Source: Gonocerus acuteangulatus
Lineage: Eukaryota > Arthropoda > Insecta > Hemiptera > Coreidae
Direction of reading: 5' to 3'
DNA: 64,000 bases
Assembly (NCBI GenBank): GCA_946811695.1
Contig: OX328128.1
Coordinates: 27,064,510-27,128,509 of the forward strand
Part shown: piece after piece, positions 44,988-56,965 of the stretch
How the letters are laid out: each line of letters begins with the position of its first letter
Numbering within the stretch: position 1 is the first letter of the stretch
Notes under the pieces: generated by a model
What the model saw: the letters and a program-made list of their open reading frames with translations, nothing else
The model's database searches: none
Told to the model about the DNA's origin: nothing
Program-made: the position numbers and the translations under genes

Positions 44988-45290
44988 TGATACCTTATAA
45001 TACTTCTAATTTTCTGTTCTGCTTTATAATGCTCATGTACAGATCTTATCTGTGTGCACGGGCCTTTGGTTGTGTTGCAAGGCAGGAGGGTGGGAGGGGC
45101 TTCTTTTCTAAAAACATTGATGTCAAGGGCCGAGCGAACATAATGAAACAGTACCTCCAGGCTGCCCAACCTTAGGTTTTCTACACGGATAGTAGCGAAG
45201 GGTTCATGAGCACAGATAAACGGCCGAGGTATAGATATGTGTAGAAAATACACAAGCATTATATAACAGAAAATTATAAGTATTATAAGG
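44988..45290. repeat. Inverted-repeat element
   Basis: CCTTATAATACTTCTAATTT at the left is matched by AAATTATAAGTATTATAAGG at the right (one base shorter). A further direct copy, ATACTTATAATTTTCTGCTC, lies at 45292-45330. MITE-like, no coding. Confidence 0.6.
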
Positions 45291-45507
45291 CAATACTTAT
45301 AATTTTCTGCTCTCCTTTATAATGCTCGTGCATTTTTTGGAATATTGTGATTTAGAAAGCTTAGAATAGAATGGGACACCTTAAATGGAACAAAACCAGC
45401 ACTTCCGAAACATCATGCACCATATTCTCTATTCATTTTGGACAAAGTATTTTTGTGCTGAATTTCATCAAAATTTGCCCATTTTTGTTGATTGTTGAGA
45501 GTGAATA

Positions 45508-45574
<67 letters not shown>

Positions 45575-45577
<3 letters not shown>

Positions 45578-46464
45578 AATGATATATTACATTCTCGAAA
45601 ATATTTTTAAATTCAAATAACCATCGATATTTTGAAAAGCCCGCGTAAATCACAAACCATGTATACAATTAACATCGTATTATATACGATCAAAATTAAT
45701 AATATTTTTGGACAATACTGATGTACAATATATACATATTAAAGGTACATTCAGATGATAGTAAATTAATTATTTGGCATTACAAAAATATAATTGTTAT
45801 TTCATATATAAACCGGCAAAAATGCGGAAGTTAAGAAACAAGGATGCCAAGCTTTCCTGCTAGAAGGCGTCAGTTGATTCCCAGCAGTCGTGGAATGAGG
45901 AGCTAGAGTCCATAGCTATCCTCCGAGGAGTACGGAGTCAAGTCACTCTATTCCCAGCAGCCCTGGAGTGCGGAGCGTCACTCTATTCTCAGCGGTGGTC
46001 GAGTGCGGAGCGTCACTCTATTCTCAGCGGTGGTCGAGTGCGGAGCTTGAGTCTATAGCTGTCCTCCGAGGTGTACGGAGTGCGGTCTATTGTTGATTGT
46101 CATAGAAGACGGAGTGAGAAGACAACAGAATCCAGAATTTCGGGATATCCATTCTATGCGCGAGACCTGGCAAGAGAGCGTGTCGCCTTGAGGAAGAAAT
46201 TGCTGAAGCGCAGTGTATTGAGGCTTTGTTGGAAGCGGATTGATTGAGAGGTAAAAGTTGTTTTTTTTTTGTAATTGTTAATTCTTTTATTGTCATTTGT
46301 ATTATTTTTGATATTGGTGTTTGTATCTCAGGATTGTCTGGAAATAAATATTATATTGTTCATTCACTCGGAACTTTAATCCCTGAGATTAAGTCAAATT
46401 CATATAATAAAACTTACTCAAGTAATTAAAATCTTTTTATTTCTTTTTAAAATAATAAAATCAT

Positions 46465-46468
<4 letters not shown>
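45575..46468 (+). mobile_element. Solo LTR of the 32.5-kb element family
   Basis: 894 bp, begins TGTAATGATATATTACATTC and ends AAATCATAACA, flanked by ATAT on both sides inside a (TA)n tract (45510-45574 and 46469-46527). It carries the 14-nt segment missing in the 5' LTR at 32483 and an internal ~47-bp tandem duplication (TCTCAGCGGTGGTCGAGTGC). Confidence 0.88.
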
Positions 46469-46529
<61 letters not shown>

Positions 46530-48953
46530 AATTTGAAAGTCTACATTTCTCTTCAGCACCTCTACGAGGAAATACTAAAAGGATTTTGGTTATCCAAGAA
46601 GTTAATAAAAAAATAATGTATAGTTATTGTTTTCTTGGTTCTAATCGCTAACTTTACAAAAGTTACTGGAAACTTAAGAGATTCCTAAATGGAAAATTTT
46701 TACAGAAATGCGTTACTGGCTGTGCAATATTGCTCAAGATATAGCGAACATCAGGTAACATAAATACAGTATTCATGGGCTAATATGCTGCAAATGATAT
46801 TGGAACCCATGTCCATAAACATTGGCACTCCATTTGTCATTATATTGTCAAAATAGTAGTACTTCATCCTCTTGAGAAGAGGAGGGTTCTTCTTTTCTGT
46901 GATTTACCAAGGAATTTCTACAAACCTTAAATGACACTGCATAATATGCCAAAAAAGATCTAGAATGAAAATGTGTACAATATTTTAATAAGATTCGGTT
47001 GAGTTTATTATACTTAACTCTATCTCTACCGTTGACTGCTCCATCATTCGGGGTGGGGCTGGGCCATTATGTACCGTTGACCTGTGTGAAAATCGGAGGA
47101 AAGACTGGACCAGCTGACTAGATTTCCTCATATTTCTCACCTTCTTTCTCTCCTCATTTCTCGACTTAGAGTTATCCAGCATTATCGTAATATACTTCTA
47201 GTATTCCTGTCCGTCACTAGAAAATACTTGAGTGAAGTTTTTATTTGTGTGAGCTATTACCTCTGACAATTCACCCTGTCAACCCTAATCAAATTTCCAT
47301 TAGTTCTTTTACTTGTTTTTTATTCACAAAATATTGGACAAAGGGTAAACAGAAATATTTATATATATTTTAATAGCATACAATATAAAAGTATTTCTTT
47401 ACTCGTTTCTATAACCTCCTTTTAAATTAAGTATTGTGACTTAAAAATAATTCAAACTCAAAATTTATTCAAGTTAAACAAAAAATTAATAATGATAGTA
47501 AACAAAACAAAAATCAAAATTACACCTTTTAATTCAGCAAGAAGATCTCTCAAAGTCAAGTTGCTATGAACAAGAGTGGAAAAAGTATCCTGCACATGTG
47601 GCCCGTGACGGGGTGCGAGTATCTCGTACTGGAGAACCCCTCACAGTGCACAGTTATCTTGGTAGAGAAAGGGTTAAATATATTTCAATTGTTGATTTAA
47701 TTATTAGTAACAGTAGAGTTGTTATCTATTTTTCAAGTATCGTTAATTTTATTTAATTTATATTCAGAAGCGTTAATGGCCTAGTTGGTGACATGCTATA
47801 ATAAAAAATGTATGTTATTTTAATTAATTATATTTATTTTCTTGTTATTTGTTAAAAAAAATTGTTGTTGTTATATCTTTTAACTTTTTATTGATGATTC
47901 TACATTATTTTATTAGTAATTAAATCTGCAATTTTCTATCTGTATATTTTACTTTAAACGCATAAAACATTTTTTTTATAAAACAATTTTTTTATTTTAC
48001 TTTAGGGCATTGCAAAACACCTGCCAATCTGTACTTTTTGTATTGAAAAAATATGGTTCCAAGAAATAGATCCTACTAATTTCTGGGCCCCTTCACAACC
48101 TTGCGCAGGCAGAGGATTTAAGTGGGACATATATGTCCCAATGTGCGTTAAAGGGTTAAATCTAGCGTCATTGGTAGGTTATACAATGCGAAATCATGGG
48201 TAGAATATTCTTATGTATGATTTCATTTTGTAAATTAAAAAAATGCATATATATATATTTCCTCAATCCACGAAAATCTTATGAAATTTGGTTACCTAGA
48301 TTTTTTTTTACTATTTTTAATAGTTAAACGTAATATATATCAAAGGGTGATTTAGTTATGAGGCACTGTTAGCCATTACAGAAGTGATTTCGTAAACACT
48401 ATAATATACTTCATGTTTTTAAAGTAATTAAGCTTGATTCATTGAATATACCACTTCAATCGTTCATTTTAGGATGTAAATAACCAATATTTATTTTTGC
48501 AATTAAAAATAAAATAAACCTGAACTTCTGAAATATTCCAACTAATAAATATACAAACATGAACCCTTGACACTGTTCCAAATTTACCTAGATTGTTTGG
48601 ATTTGAGCATCGATCGGTTCAAGGAAGTATCCTTTGTTCGGAAAGGTTGTGAAGAATTATTTGAGCTCATTCAATGGCTAAGTGAACTAGTTGATGGCGG
48701 ACTATGGTACATTGTTGTCACCACACGTTTCTGGTCAGAAGAGGGCTGATGCCTTTTCTTTTTCCAAAGAAAAGCCACCACCACTAGTGGCAAACCAAGA
48801 CCAAGCACGGAGTGGTAAGCTTAAAATGAAAATGAAATAACTTTGATTTAAAGATAATGTAAGATCCAAATTATCTAAACAGTTCCCTCATTATTATTCA
48901 TCCCCTTTTCGGTCATTGTAGTATTTTTTAGGCTAATAATAAATAATTATTAT
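46530..48953. other. Intergenic, mostly unrecognised
   Basis: AT-rich. A family-2 SINE tail-like piece lies at 47766-47810 (GCGTTAATGGCCTAGTTGG). An inverse family-1 SINE scrap is at about 48746-48795 (GGCTTTTC-type segment). GGGTTAAA occurs at 47673 and 48155. No gene recognised. Confidence 0.4.
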
Positions 48954-49183
48954 TTAAATAAATATAGGAGACCGGATGGCCGTGAGGGTTAAGGTGTGAG
49001 CTCTTAACACTCCGTGCCAAAGGTCGTGGGTTCGATTCCCACTAGGGTTGGTGGCTTTTCTTTAGAAAAAAGAAAAGGCACCACCCCATCCTGGCTAGAA
49101 AAGGGTGGTAACCTATAGATAACCCGTCCTAAAATTCTTTGTTAATAATAAATGGACATTAAAATTAAATTAAATAAATATAG
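48954..49183 (+). mobile_element. tRNA-derived SINE (family 1) with 14-bp target duplication
   Basis: The SINE 48968-49169 is flanked by TTAAATAAATATAG at 48954-48967 and 49170-49183. The head has box A (GATGGCCGTGAGGGTTAAGG) and box B (GTGGGTTCGATTCCCAC), resembling a class II (Leu/Ser-like) tRNA. The body is CCATCCTGGCTAGAAAAGGG. The tail is AATGGACATTAAAATTAAAT. Confidence 0.9.
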
Positions 49184-49774
49184 ATTCATAGAGGCCAGAA
49201 ATATTGAAATTCTTTTTCAAACTATACCATAGAAAAGTCTAATTTAATCTACATAGAGATGGTAAATACATCTGCAGCTAAAAAGTCCTGAGTAACTGTA
49301 AAGGAGTGCTTAGCTGGAATTTACTATTTTATGAATGGCAATAGGTTTAAGTTAGCAAGTAGACAGTTTATTTAAGTAATGAAGAATGAGCTAGGCATGG
49401 CAGTAAGTCTGTGTCTCTTGTGCATTGCTGCAATACAATTTGCTCGCAAAATGCCATGCTATGTTGCAAACAACATTGCATTACTTGAATAATTCACCTG
49501 AGGCAAACATGATCTATCCTCAAACAAAATACCACTTATTTTGCACCCTAAGGGATTTTGGAAGTACCAGTCTTAATTAGTACCCAGAGAATCTTAGTGA
49601 TCCACAGGGGTAATTGATTACAGTTAGAAAATCTCAAATTTTGTGGTCCTCTTAAGCAAATATGAATCACTCTCACACTACACAATAATAATATGATGCA
49701 AATGTTAGCAGTCAGGATGATAAGAAGTAAAAAAATAGTTGGGTATCGGCTTAGAAAAGCAATCAGATTTTCGG

Positions 49775-50010
49775 AGGCTTCCCCCCCCCCCTTATATAAG
49801 GGGGCTGTATCCCCCCTCCCGAAAATTTGATTTAATCGGAAAAAATGTGTCATAAAATCCTTAAAAATAAATTAAAGATCACTTAGTTCAGATTTTTTTT
49901 TTGTTCGGTTTAATAGCGTTTTAGTCTAGGTTCTTGATTGTTAGTATTCCATACCCCCAAATGCTCTCAGCCCCTCCCTCGAAATAATTACCTATACACG
50001 CCGATGTCCG
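49775..50010 (+). mobile_element. hAT MITE family 1, diverged copy
   Basis: Shares GTTAGTATTCCATA, AAATAAATTAAAGATCACTT and CTATACACGCCGATG with the intact copies. The left end is eroded. Confidence 0.65.
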
Positions 50011-50284
50011 AAACCCAAATATCCCTTAACTTCTTATACATAATATTAGTGAGTATCTATTTTTATTGGATTTAAGCCCTGCAGGAAGAGAGATAATTTA
50101 AATGTTAAGTGTTCTATACGTCATGTATTTGAAATATTATAATTTAAATTTAATGATAATACGCATTCATTTCAATTACTAAATGTTCTGCATTGCGGCT
50201 TCAGGAAAAGAAATCCAACTCTCGACAACCAAGGAATACTAGACCTTTCTTGCTAAAAATCTTCAAGAACAGGCAACAAACAAG

Positions 50285-50987
50285 CAATATGGATAAGTAC
50301 AGATGGAATGGTTGGGATTCGGCTAAATAAACCTCAATATGATTTTGTTTTAAAAAAATCTATATTTCGGACGTTTCGGCTACTCATTGGTAGCCTTCGT
50401 CAGCTAAAATGACAAAAAAAGAAATTAATACAGAAACAAACAAGAAAAATTTATAATTGTGATAGTTAACAGAACTATAGATACAGTTTAACTTATAACA
50501 GAACATATCGTCTTAAAATTCTTAGAATGAGTAGAATGAAAAAGAAAATAGGTACAGTAATTGATTTTAATAGTAATTAGTAACATTAATTGATTTTACA
50601 AAGAAATAAGAGAACTATATACCAATGACAAATATAGTAGCTAATAGTAACATTAATTAATTTTACAAAGAAATAAGATACTACATACCAATGGAAATGC
50701 CGAGCGGCAGAGGAAGACCAAGGTTGGCAATTAAGTAACCATTGTGAAAGTGTCTAAGGAAAAAAGGAATCTGCAAGGGGTATATGTAACTGGAAACAGC
50801 AAGAGGTGGGGGAAACGGGCGGTAGGATCAAACAGATGTTTATGACATTTTATGACAGGAAAGGAGAAAAAGGTGTTAATGGAAGGATACCCAAGGGGCA
50901 AGGTAAAAATCTAGGTAGGTGGTCGGGCGAGTATTTGGAAAATATTAGCGTACATAGGAGAAATGCCTTGTTGGTCAGTTTTGTAAT

Positions 50988-51051
<64 letters not shown>

Positions 51052-51836
51052 CTACAGATCTCGGAATGTGTACACATAAACTTAAACAAAAACAATATAA
51101 ATTACAAAACTGACCAACAAGGCATTTCTCCTATGTACGCTAATATTTTCCAAATACTCGCCCGACCACCTACCTAGATTTTTACCTTGCCCCTTGGGTA
51201 TCCTTCCATTAACACCTTTTTCTCCTTTCCTGTCATAAAATGTCATAAACATCTGTTTGATCCTACCGCCCGTTTCCCCCACCTCTTGCTGTTTCCAGTT
51301 ACATATACCCCTTGCAGATTCCTTTTTTCCTTAGACACTTTCACAATGGTTACTTAATTGCCAACCTTGGTCTTCCTCTGCCGCTCGGCATTTCCATTGG
51401 TATGTAGTATCTTATTTCTTTGTAAAATTAATTAATGTTACTATTAGCTACTATATTTGTCATTGGTATATAGTTCTCTTATTTCTTTGTAAAATCAATT
51501 AATGTTACTAATTACTATTAAAATCAATTACTGTACCTATTTTCTTTTTCATTCTACTCATTCTAAGAATTTTAAGACGATATGTTCTGTTATAAGTTAA
51601 ACTGTATCTATAGTTCTGTTAACTATCACAATTATAAATTTTTCTTGTTTGTTTCTGTATTAATTTCTTTTTTTGTCATTTTAGCTGACGAAGGCTACCA
51701 ATGAGTAGCCGAAACGTCCGAAATATAGATTTTTTTAAAACAAAATCATATTGAGGTTTATTTAGCCGAATCCCAACCATTCCATCTGTACTTATCACCT
51801 CGACGGCTAACTATCTAATCATCAATATGGATAAGT
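50285..51836 (+). mobile_element. Palindromic Penelope-like element with 14-bp target duplication
   Basis: CAATATGGATAAGT occurs at 50285-50298 and 51823-51836. Between them, arms of about 690 bp (50299-50988 and 51099-51789) are nearly identical in inverse. A ~110-bp asymmetric centre contains (A)60 at 50989-51049. The right arm alone carries a further 33 nt (51790-51822). Each arm holds the hairpin GACGAAGGCTACC/...GTAGCCGAAACGTC near its outer end. Inverted pseudo-LTRs and a one-sided extension of about 34 bp are described for Penelope elements; no reverse transcriptase or GIY-YIG domain is present, so this would be a non-autonomous derivative (inference). Confidence 0.75.
51685..51720 (+). 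ncRNA. Hammerhead-core-like hairpin (candidate)
   Basis: CTGACGA, one A, stem GGCTAC / GTAGCC with loop CAATGA, then GAAAC. CUGANGA and GAAA around helix II are the hammerhead ribozyme core elements. The extra A before helix II and the lack of a clear helix I/III make activity doubtful. The mirror copy is at 50368-50403 on the minus strand. Confidence 0.35.
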
Positions 51837-52428
51837 TTCAATGTCCAAAAATCATTTAGAGGTACAGAATAATGAAAACACATTTGCTACTCGGCGACAT
51901 ATTCTGCTGAATTTATTCAAATAATAGAAAACAGATAATAGAAATAGAAAACAGTAGCTTCCAAGTACAGGTAGGGAACAATGCTGTCCAGAAAGCAAGA
52001 GTAACGCAAGGAAGGTAACACATACTATATTGGTAATCCAATTTTGTCGTTGTCCTACCTCTTTGGTTCCAAATGCTCCAGGAGACTTGGCAACGCAGCT
52101 TGGATATAGTGAACTTGTTCGTGACATTTTGAAGACAGAAATATGCTAGAAGCTATCTTGTAACTATCTGCGGTGCGAATATAGTGCTCTAATGTTCGGC
52201 CTGGGCGTTGCTATTCTCGCTCCTCATATTAGTTGAAACTGTTTTAATTTGTTTACAAAAATTTAACAATATGAAGTGCTGTAATTTTACGAATTTAGGG
52301 AACGGTTTAGATTTTTCAAACCATAAATGCTATTTGATATCTGCAAGTACGCAGTAAGTGCCCTTGATTAAAGACTTGTGACTGGGAAATATTCTTTCGG
52401 CTTATTTTAAAATTCAAAAATTCCAAAT

Positions 52429-53457
52429 ATGGCACTACCCAAGAGAAAAGAAATTTACAAGTACGAGGCGCCTTGGCCATTGTATAGTATGAATTGGTCT
52501 GTAAGGCCTGATAAAAGGTTTCGCCTGGCCCTTGGTAGCTTTGTTGAGGAATACAACAATAAGGTACAGATTGTTCAATTAAATGAAGTGACTTCTGAAT
52601 TTACTGCTAAGAGTACATTCGATCATCCTTATCCAACAACTAAAATAATGTGGATTCCTGATAGTAAAGGTGTTTTCCCTGATTTGTTAGCTACAAGTGG
52701 TGACTACCTTAGGGTTTGGAGGGCAGGAGAATCAGAAACAAGACTTGAATGTGTTCTTAACAATAATAAGAATTCAGACTTTTGTGCACCTCTTACTTCA
52801 TTTGATTGGAACGAAGTTGACCCTAATCTTATAGGTACTTCGAGTATCGATACTACTTGCACTATCTGGGGGCTCGAGACATCACAGGTAGTTGGACGGG
52901 TTCATGCTGTTGCAGGCCACGTAAAGACACAACTTATAGCTCATGATAAAGAAGTTTATGACATTGCTTTCTCTCGGGCCGGAGGAGGAAGGGATATGTT
53001 CGCTTCGGTGGGAGCAGACGGTTCAGTTCGGATGTTTGATCTCCGCCACTTAGAACATTCAACTATAATATACGAAGATCCTCCGCATGCTCCTCTCCTG
53101 AGATTAGCCTGGAACAAGCAGGACCCCAATTACCTAGCGACAGTAGCCATGGACGCCTGTGAAGTTATTATCCTAGACGTGAGATTGCCATGCACTCCTG
53201 TAGCCAGGCTGAACAACCACAGAGCATGTGTGAACGGTATAGCTTGGGCTCCTCATTCTTCTTGTCATATCTGCACTGCAGGCGACGACCACCAGGCCCT
53301 CATCTGGGACATCCAGCAGATGCCCCGAGCCATTGAAGACCCTATACTAGCATACACTGCAGCCGAAGGTGAGATAAACCAAATACAGTGGGGAGCAACT
53401 CAGCCCGACTGGATTGCTATCTGTTACAATAAGTCACTGGAAATTCTGCGAGTATAA
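52429..53457 (+). CDS. DCAF7: DCAF7 (WDR68), WD40-repeat adaptor
   Basis: 342 codons in one uninterrupted exon, equal in length to vertebrate DCAF7. The N-terminus [20 protein letters not shown] and stretches such as [58 protein letters not shown] and [20 protein letters not shown] are almost identical to the family. WD repeats follow with [18 protein letters not shown] and ALIWDIQQM. The protein is a substrate-receptor or scaffold for CUL4-DDB1 ligases and binds DYRK1A/HIPK2 kinases; Drosophila relatives act in development (family knowledge). The start has an A-rich context (AAATATGGCA). No stops or missing repeats. Lack of introns could reflect intron loss or a retrocopy; the 3' end shows no poly(A) scar. 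Confidence 0.97.
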   Translation: MALPKRKEIYKYEAPWPLYSMNWSVRPDKRFRLALGSFVEEYNNKVQIVQLNEVTSEFTAKSTFDHPYPTTKIMWIPDSKGVFPDLLATSGDYLRVWRAGESETRLECVLNNNKNSDFCAPLTSFDWNEVDPNLIGTSSIDTTCTIWGLETSQVVGRVHAVAGHVKTQLIAHDKEVYDIAFSRAGGGRDMFASVGADGSVRMFDLRHLEHSTIIYEDPPHAPLLRLAWNKQDPNYLATVAMDACEVIILDVRLPCTPVARLNNHRACVNGIAWAPHSSCHICTAGDDHQALIWDIQQMPRAIEDPILAYTAAEGEINQIQWGATQPDWIAICYNKSLEILRV

Positions 53458-54313
53458 TAATATTACTGTGTAAGTTTTCATAATTGATGTTTGTGTCCTT
53501 TTTTTTTTTTTTTTGTAGTAATCAAATATTTTTATTTATGTATATGTTGTGTACCATAAGGACTAAATCTAAATAATTAACATGTGCTAGAATGGTTTGT
53601 TAAGATTGATACCATTAGTATATTTCTTAAAAAGTAATGTTACAGACGATAAAAAATGTTTTGTGGCCTTATCCAGTTGTTAAATTAAAATGATTGTCTA
53701 GAGTAGTAGTGTATAGTCAATGGATTCTTTCATTTTTTCTATAATATTATTTTGATACTTTTATTAAGTCAGAAAAACTTTTTATATCTTATTAAGTATG
53801 TACTTTGAATTATCGATATTCAAACAAATATTAAGTAAGCTATTATTTTATGAAAATATGACCCATTGAGCGATGCCTTGGTATGTACTGATGACATTGA
53901 AATACCTCAACTTTTGTCAATCTGTCAATCAAATATCTTTCATTTTTCACTTGTTACTGGTTGATGGCCTTCTATATATTTATTTTGTACAATATTATTA
54001 CTCAAACAGTGAAGGATAAGCCATAACAAATAAATCTAGTTATTTCACAATTTCAATTTATTAAATACATTTTGAATTGCTATTGGGAAATAATTTTCTA
54101 CTTTTATCAAGGGTTGATTATGTTGCTTTACTTTTTTTCCAGTCATAAGTTTGCTTGTGTTGGCATGATTTATTGTCAGATTGTTCATTTAATGGGAATC
54201 AAAAACATGCTAAGTAAATACAGCAGTAATTACTCAGCATTTTTATTGGTCAAGAAATTAATGTATACATTCAAAATCTCATTTGCTTTAAAAAATGGTC
54301 ATTTATTTTTTTA

Positions 54314-54319
54314 AATAAA
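54314..54319 (+). terminator. DCAF7 candidate poly(A) signal
   Basis: AATAAA 860 bp after the stop; another (AATAAA at 54029-54034) lies upstream. Which is used cannot be told. Confidence 0.45.
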
Positions 54320-54899
54320 GCCAAAAGCCTTGTGCTACTGTTTAGTTGTAAGGATTTTATTTATTTGTTTTATTAAAAATAAGCCACAGTAAGTAATAAA
54401 ATGATCCATCATAATATAAATTACTCCAATGAAGCTAGTTAATAAATTAATGAAGCTTAGTAAATTGGTAAATAAGAGAACTTAAAAACCAAACAGTTGA
54501 TAATTTGTTTTTCTAAAAAAAAGTTTATCTATCCCACCAAAAGTCATTGTCAGAGAGTAAAATATTATCAGGTGTAAACAAATTGTATATCCAAAGAAAT
54601 ACACGGTGACACTGAAGAAAATAAAATTTATGCTCAACTTTAAGAGCTTCATAAGAGCCAACAGGATCCACATATGGGCATGAGCAAATCTCACAAGAAC
54701 ATTGTCACAACTCAAGATTTGTCCGTTTTGAGTAAAATCCTATTAAGCAGATGAGCCCCTTTTGAAAAAGAATACTGTTTTAAGCGTATCATTGAGAAGA
54801 GATCGTTGACCGTTGAGATTACGAAGGTTTTGATAGTCATGGTTTGGTCGTATGGTAAACAAAACTACATTTTTTAATAAAATGAAATTTAATACTACC

Positions 54900-55450
54900 T
54901 ACAAATATCTACAATTTCGTTGTCCTAAGTGTAGGTCCTTATAATCCTTTGGAAGTGCTCAAAATGGCCCTAATAAAATATAATTTTGAATGGGATCGCT
55001 TACAAACTAGAAAAAATTATCACTGTTATCACAAACGATGAACTTTGATTAAAACTCAGGAAGTTAATGGTCCAATTTATTCGTTTCCAAATATACCGTA
55101 AAATGGGGTCCCATTAATACAGTGTGGTGAAATTGGTAAAAGTCTATACTGCTATGACAATTACATTTAACTGATACCAAATGGGCGAACATTGCCCAAA
55201 GGGTGTGAACAGACAAATATATACCTATATATTTGTCTGTTCGCTCTCAGGCAAAAATTTAAGAAGTATAGGTTTGAACCAATTTCACAACACTCTACTA
55301 ATGTGACCCCATTAGACGGTAATAATTTTGTTTTTCGAAAGTTAGGAAATTATAGTTGTAACAGTGTTTTTGCCTATGAGCGATATAGACTAACTTAATA
55401 TGCTCTTGTCCTGATTCTGTGGATATAGCTGAGTCCTGAGCCTTTGGAAG
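54900..55450. repeat. Degenerate inverted-repeat element with palindromic centre
   Basis: The centre at about 55207-55243 is GAACAGACAAATATA / TATATTTGTCTGTTC. Outward, CCAATTTCAC(A/C)ACACT and GACCCCATT recur in inverse at about 55095-55130 and 55279-55310. TTTGTCTGTTCGCTCTC is shared with Helentron-like subfamily A. Confidence 0.5.
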
Positions 55451-56435
55451 GCTTATTATTGACATTTGTCTTTAATTTGGCCTTATAAGTTGAAGAACTA
55501 AATTAAATATCTTCATTCTTTGCGTTATAATAGCTAAGAAAACACTATGCCCAATTTTTAATAATTACCACCATTTCACTTTTCATTTTATTTTATTTAG
55601 TTAGCGATTAAGTAGGAAAAAATATAAATTGTAATTATAAAATTATTGTGTCAAAGTTTTTACTAAAACAATTTTTTTGTATGATGTATGTCAAAGAGTC
55701 TTTGATCATACCATTATTTGTAACTTGATACTAATCAAGTTATGCATTGCTGTAAATAATTACAAGTAAAAGTTATGCGTTGCCTGAATTATTAACATGT
55801 TTGAGTAGTAATATTATACTACAAGATTTAAATTAAATGACAAAATAAGTAAAATAAGTGCTATTCAAGTTAAGAGCTATTCGTTACTTGTTAAAAGGCT
55901 GGTTGGTCGTTGATTTTATTAGAAGGTGCGGAAACTCACCGTAGATCTAGATCTGTAGAAGAATTCATTTTATTTTTATTTTACTACTATAGCCATCTTT
56001 CACCATACAGTGTCGCTTTTCGGCTTGTTATATTTTGCCAGTTGCCTTTATTTTATTTATTTATTTTTGTTTTTGTCTGGTAACTAGCAGTCCAATAGAT
56101 GTTGATTTCAACTTCTAATGAAACCCCGTCTGATATGGCTGATGTGTGAAAAATAATGCACCAAAAAACCACGAGTGAAAGAGGCCAGATTGTTGAAAGT
56201 AGATACAATTTTTTTGGGATGATTTATCCATAGGTTACCACCGTATTCTTGCCAGGATATTGCTGATATCTTTCCTTGTCTTTGAAAGGATACTAACCCA
56301 TGACTCTAGGCATAGAGAATTCACGCCTTAACGAAGTATTTTTATACTTGTGGTTCTCTTTCTGTTTTATTTTTAAAGTAAATTGACTGCACCAGGCTTA
56401 CTGGCCCCCTTGCTAGACAACAATGAAGAAGTACA
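55451..56435. other. Intergenic, nothing recognised
   Basis: AT-rich DNA with no gene or repeat family recognised. Confidence 0.4.
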
Positions 56436-56545
56436 GTAGAACGCTGATTATCTGAATTAATTGGGACCGGGGGTATAATAATCGAAGGATAATCGAAACT
56501 TTGGATATTTGGACAGGTTTTGTTGCTTCCTATGCAGCCATTGAA
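56436..56545. mobile_element. Tigger/pogo-like end fragment
   Basis: CAGTAGAACGCTGATTATCT followed by GGGACCGGGG and AATCGAAGGATAATCGAAAC resembles the left end of Tigger-type elements (compare 15924). The right end was not found. Confidence 0.5.
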
Positions 56546-56686
56546 GGTAATACTCCTTAAAAAGAAAAAAATGATTTCAATATTACAATACATTTCTGAA
56601 AAAATGTCTGACTATTAATCGATCAGTCATTTTTTTTTTCTTTATTCTTCAGAAACAATTTTTAAAATGGTTAATTTCTCTTACTG

Positions 56687-56732
<46 letters not shown>

Positions 56733-56784
56733 GACTTAAAAATAATTTATTTTTTGCTCGTAGGCTCCCATGAGACAAGTCACC

Positions 56785-56965
56785 ACAAAATTATAGTCTT
56801 CGTGTATTGACCGTGTCACACCATCTTCTTTCCCGACGTTTTGTTAGTCATGCTGCTAGCTTCCTCAGAGATAAGTCTGAGCATCAGACTGATTTCTTAT
56901 ACTTCAGCTGCAAGGCTAGTGAAGCGTCGGTAAAGACACTGTCAATACCAGAAGACTTGTGATAA
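56785..56965 (-). mobile_element. Possible Penelope-like terminal fragment
   Basis: The minus strand contains CTGAGGAAGCTAGCAGCATG followed by ACTAACAAAACGTCGGG, an eroded relative of the CTGACGAAGGC...GCCGAAACGTC hairpin at 51685. A T-run (56688-56729) precedes it on the left. Confidence 0.4.

Noticed and set aside
46985..47182. Minus-strand 65-residue polar ORF
   Set aside because: No family resemblance and no flanking element structure.
47670..48160. piggyBac-like pair of GGGTTAAA ends
   Set aside because: The two occur in the same orientation rather than inverted, so they do not bound an element.
50806..51177. 123-residue ORF with a polylysine run
   Set aside because: Reads through the palindrome arm and the (A)60 tract; the mirror frame exists in the other arm. 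No protein motif.
51852..52127. Minus-strand 91-residue ORF that could be a gene divergent from DCAF7
   Set aside because: No recognised motif or supporting exon; hydrophobic run looks compositional.
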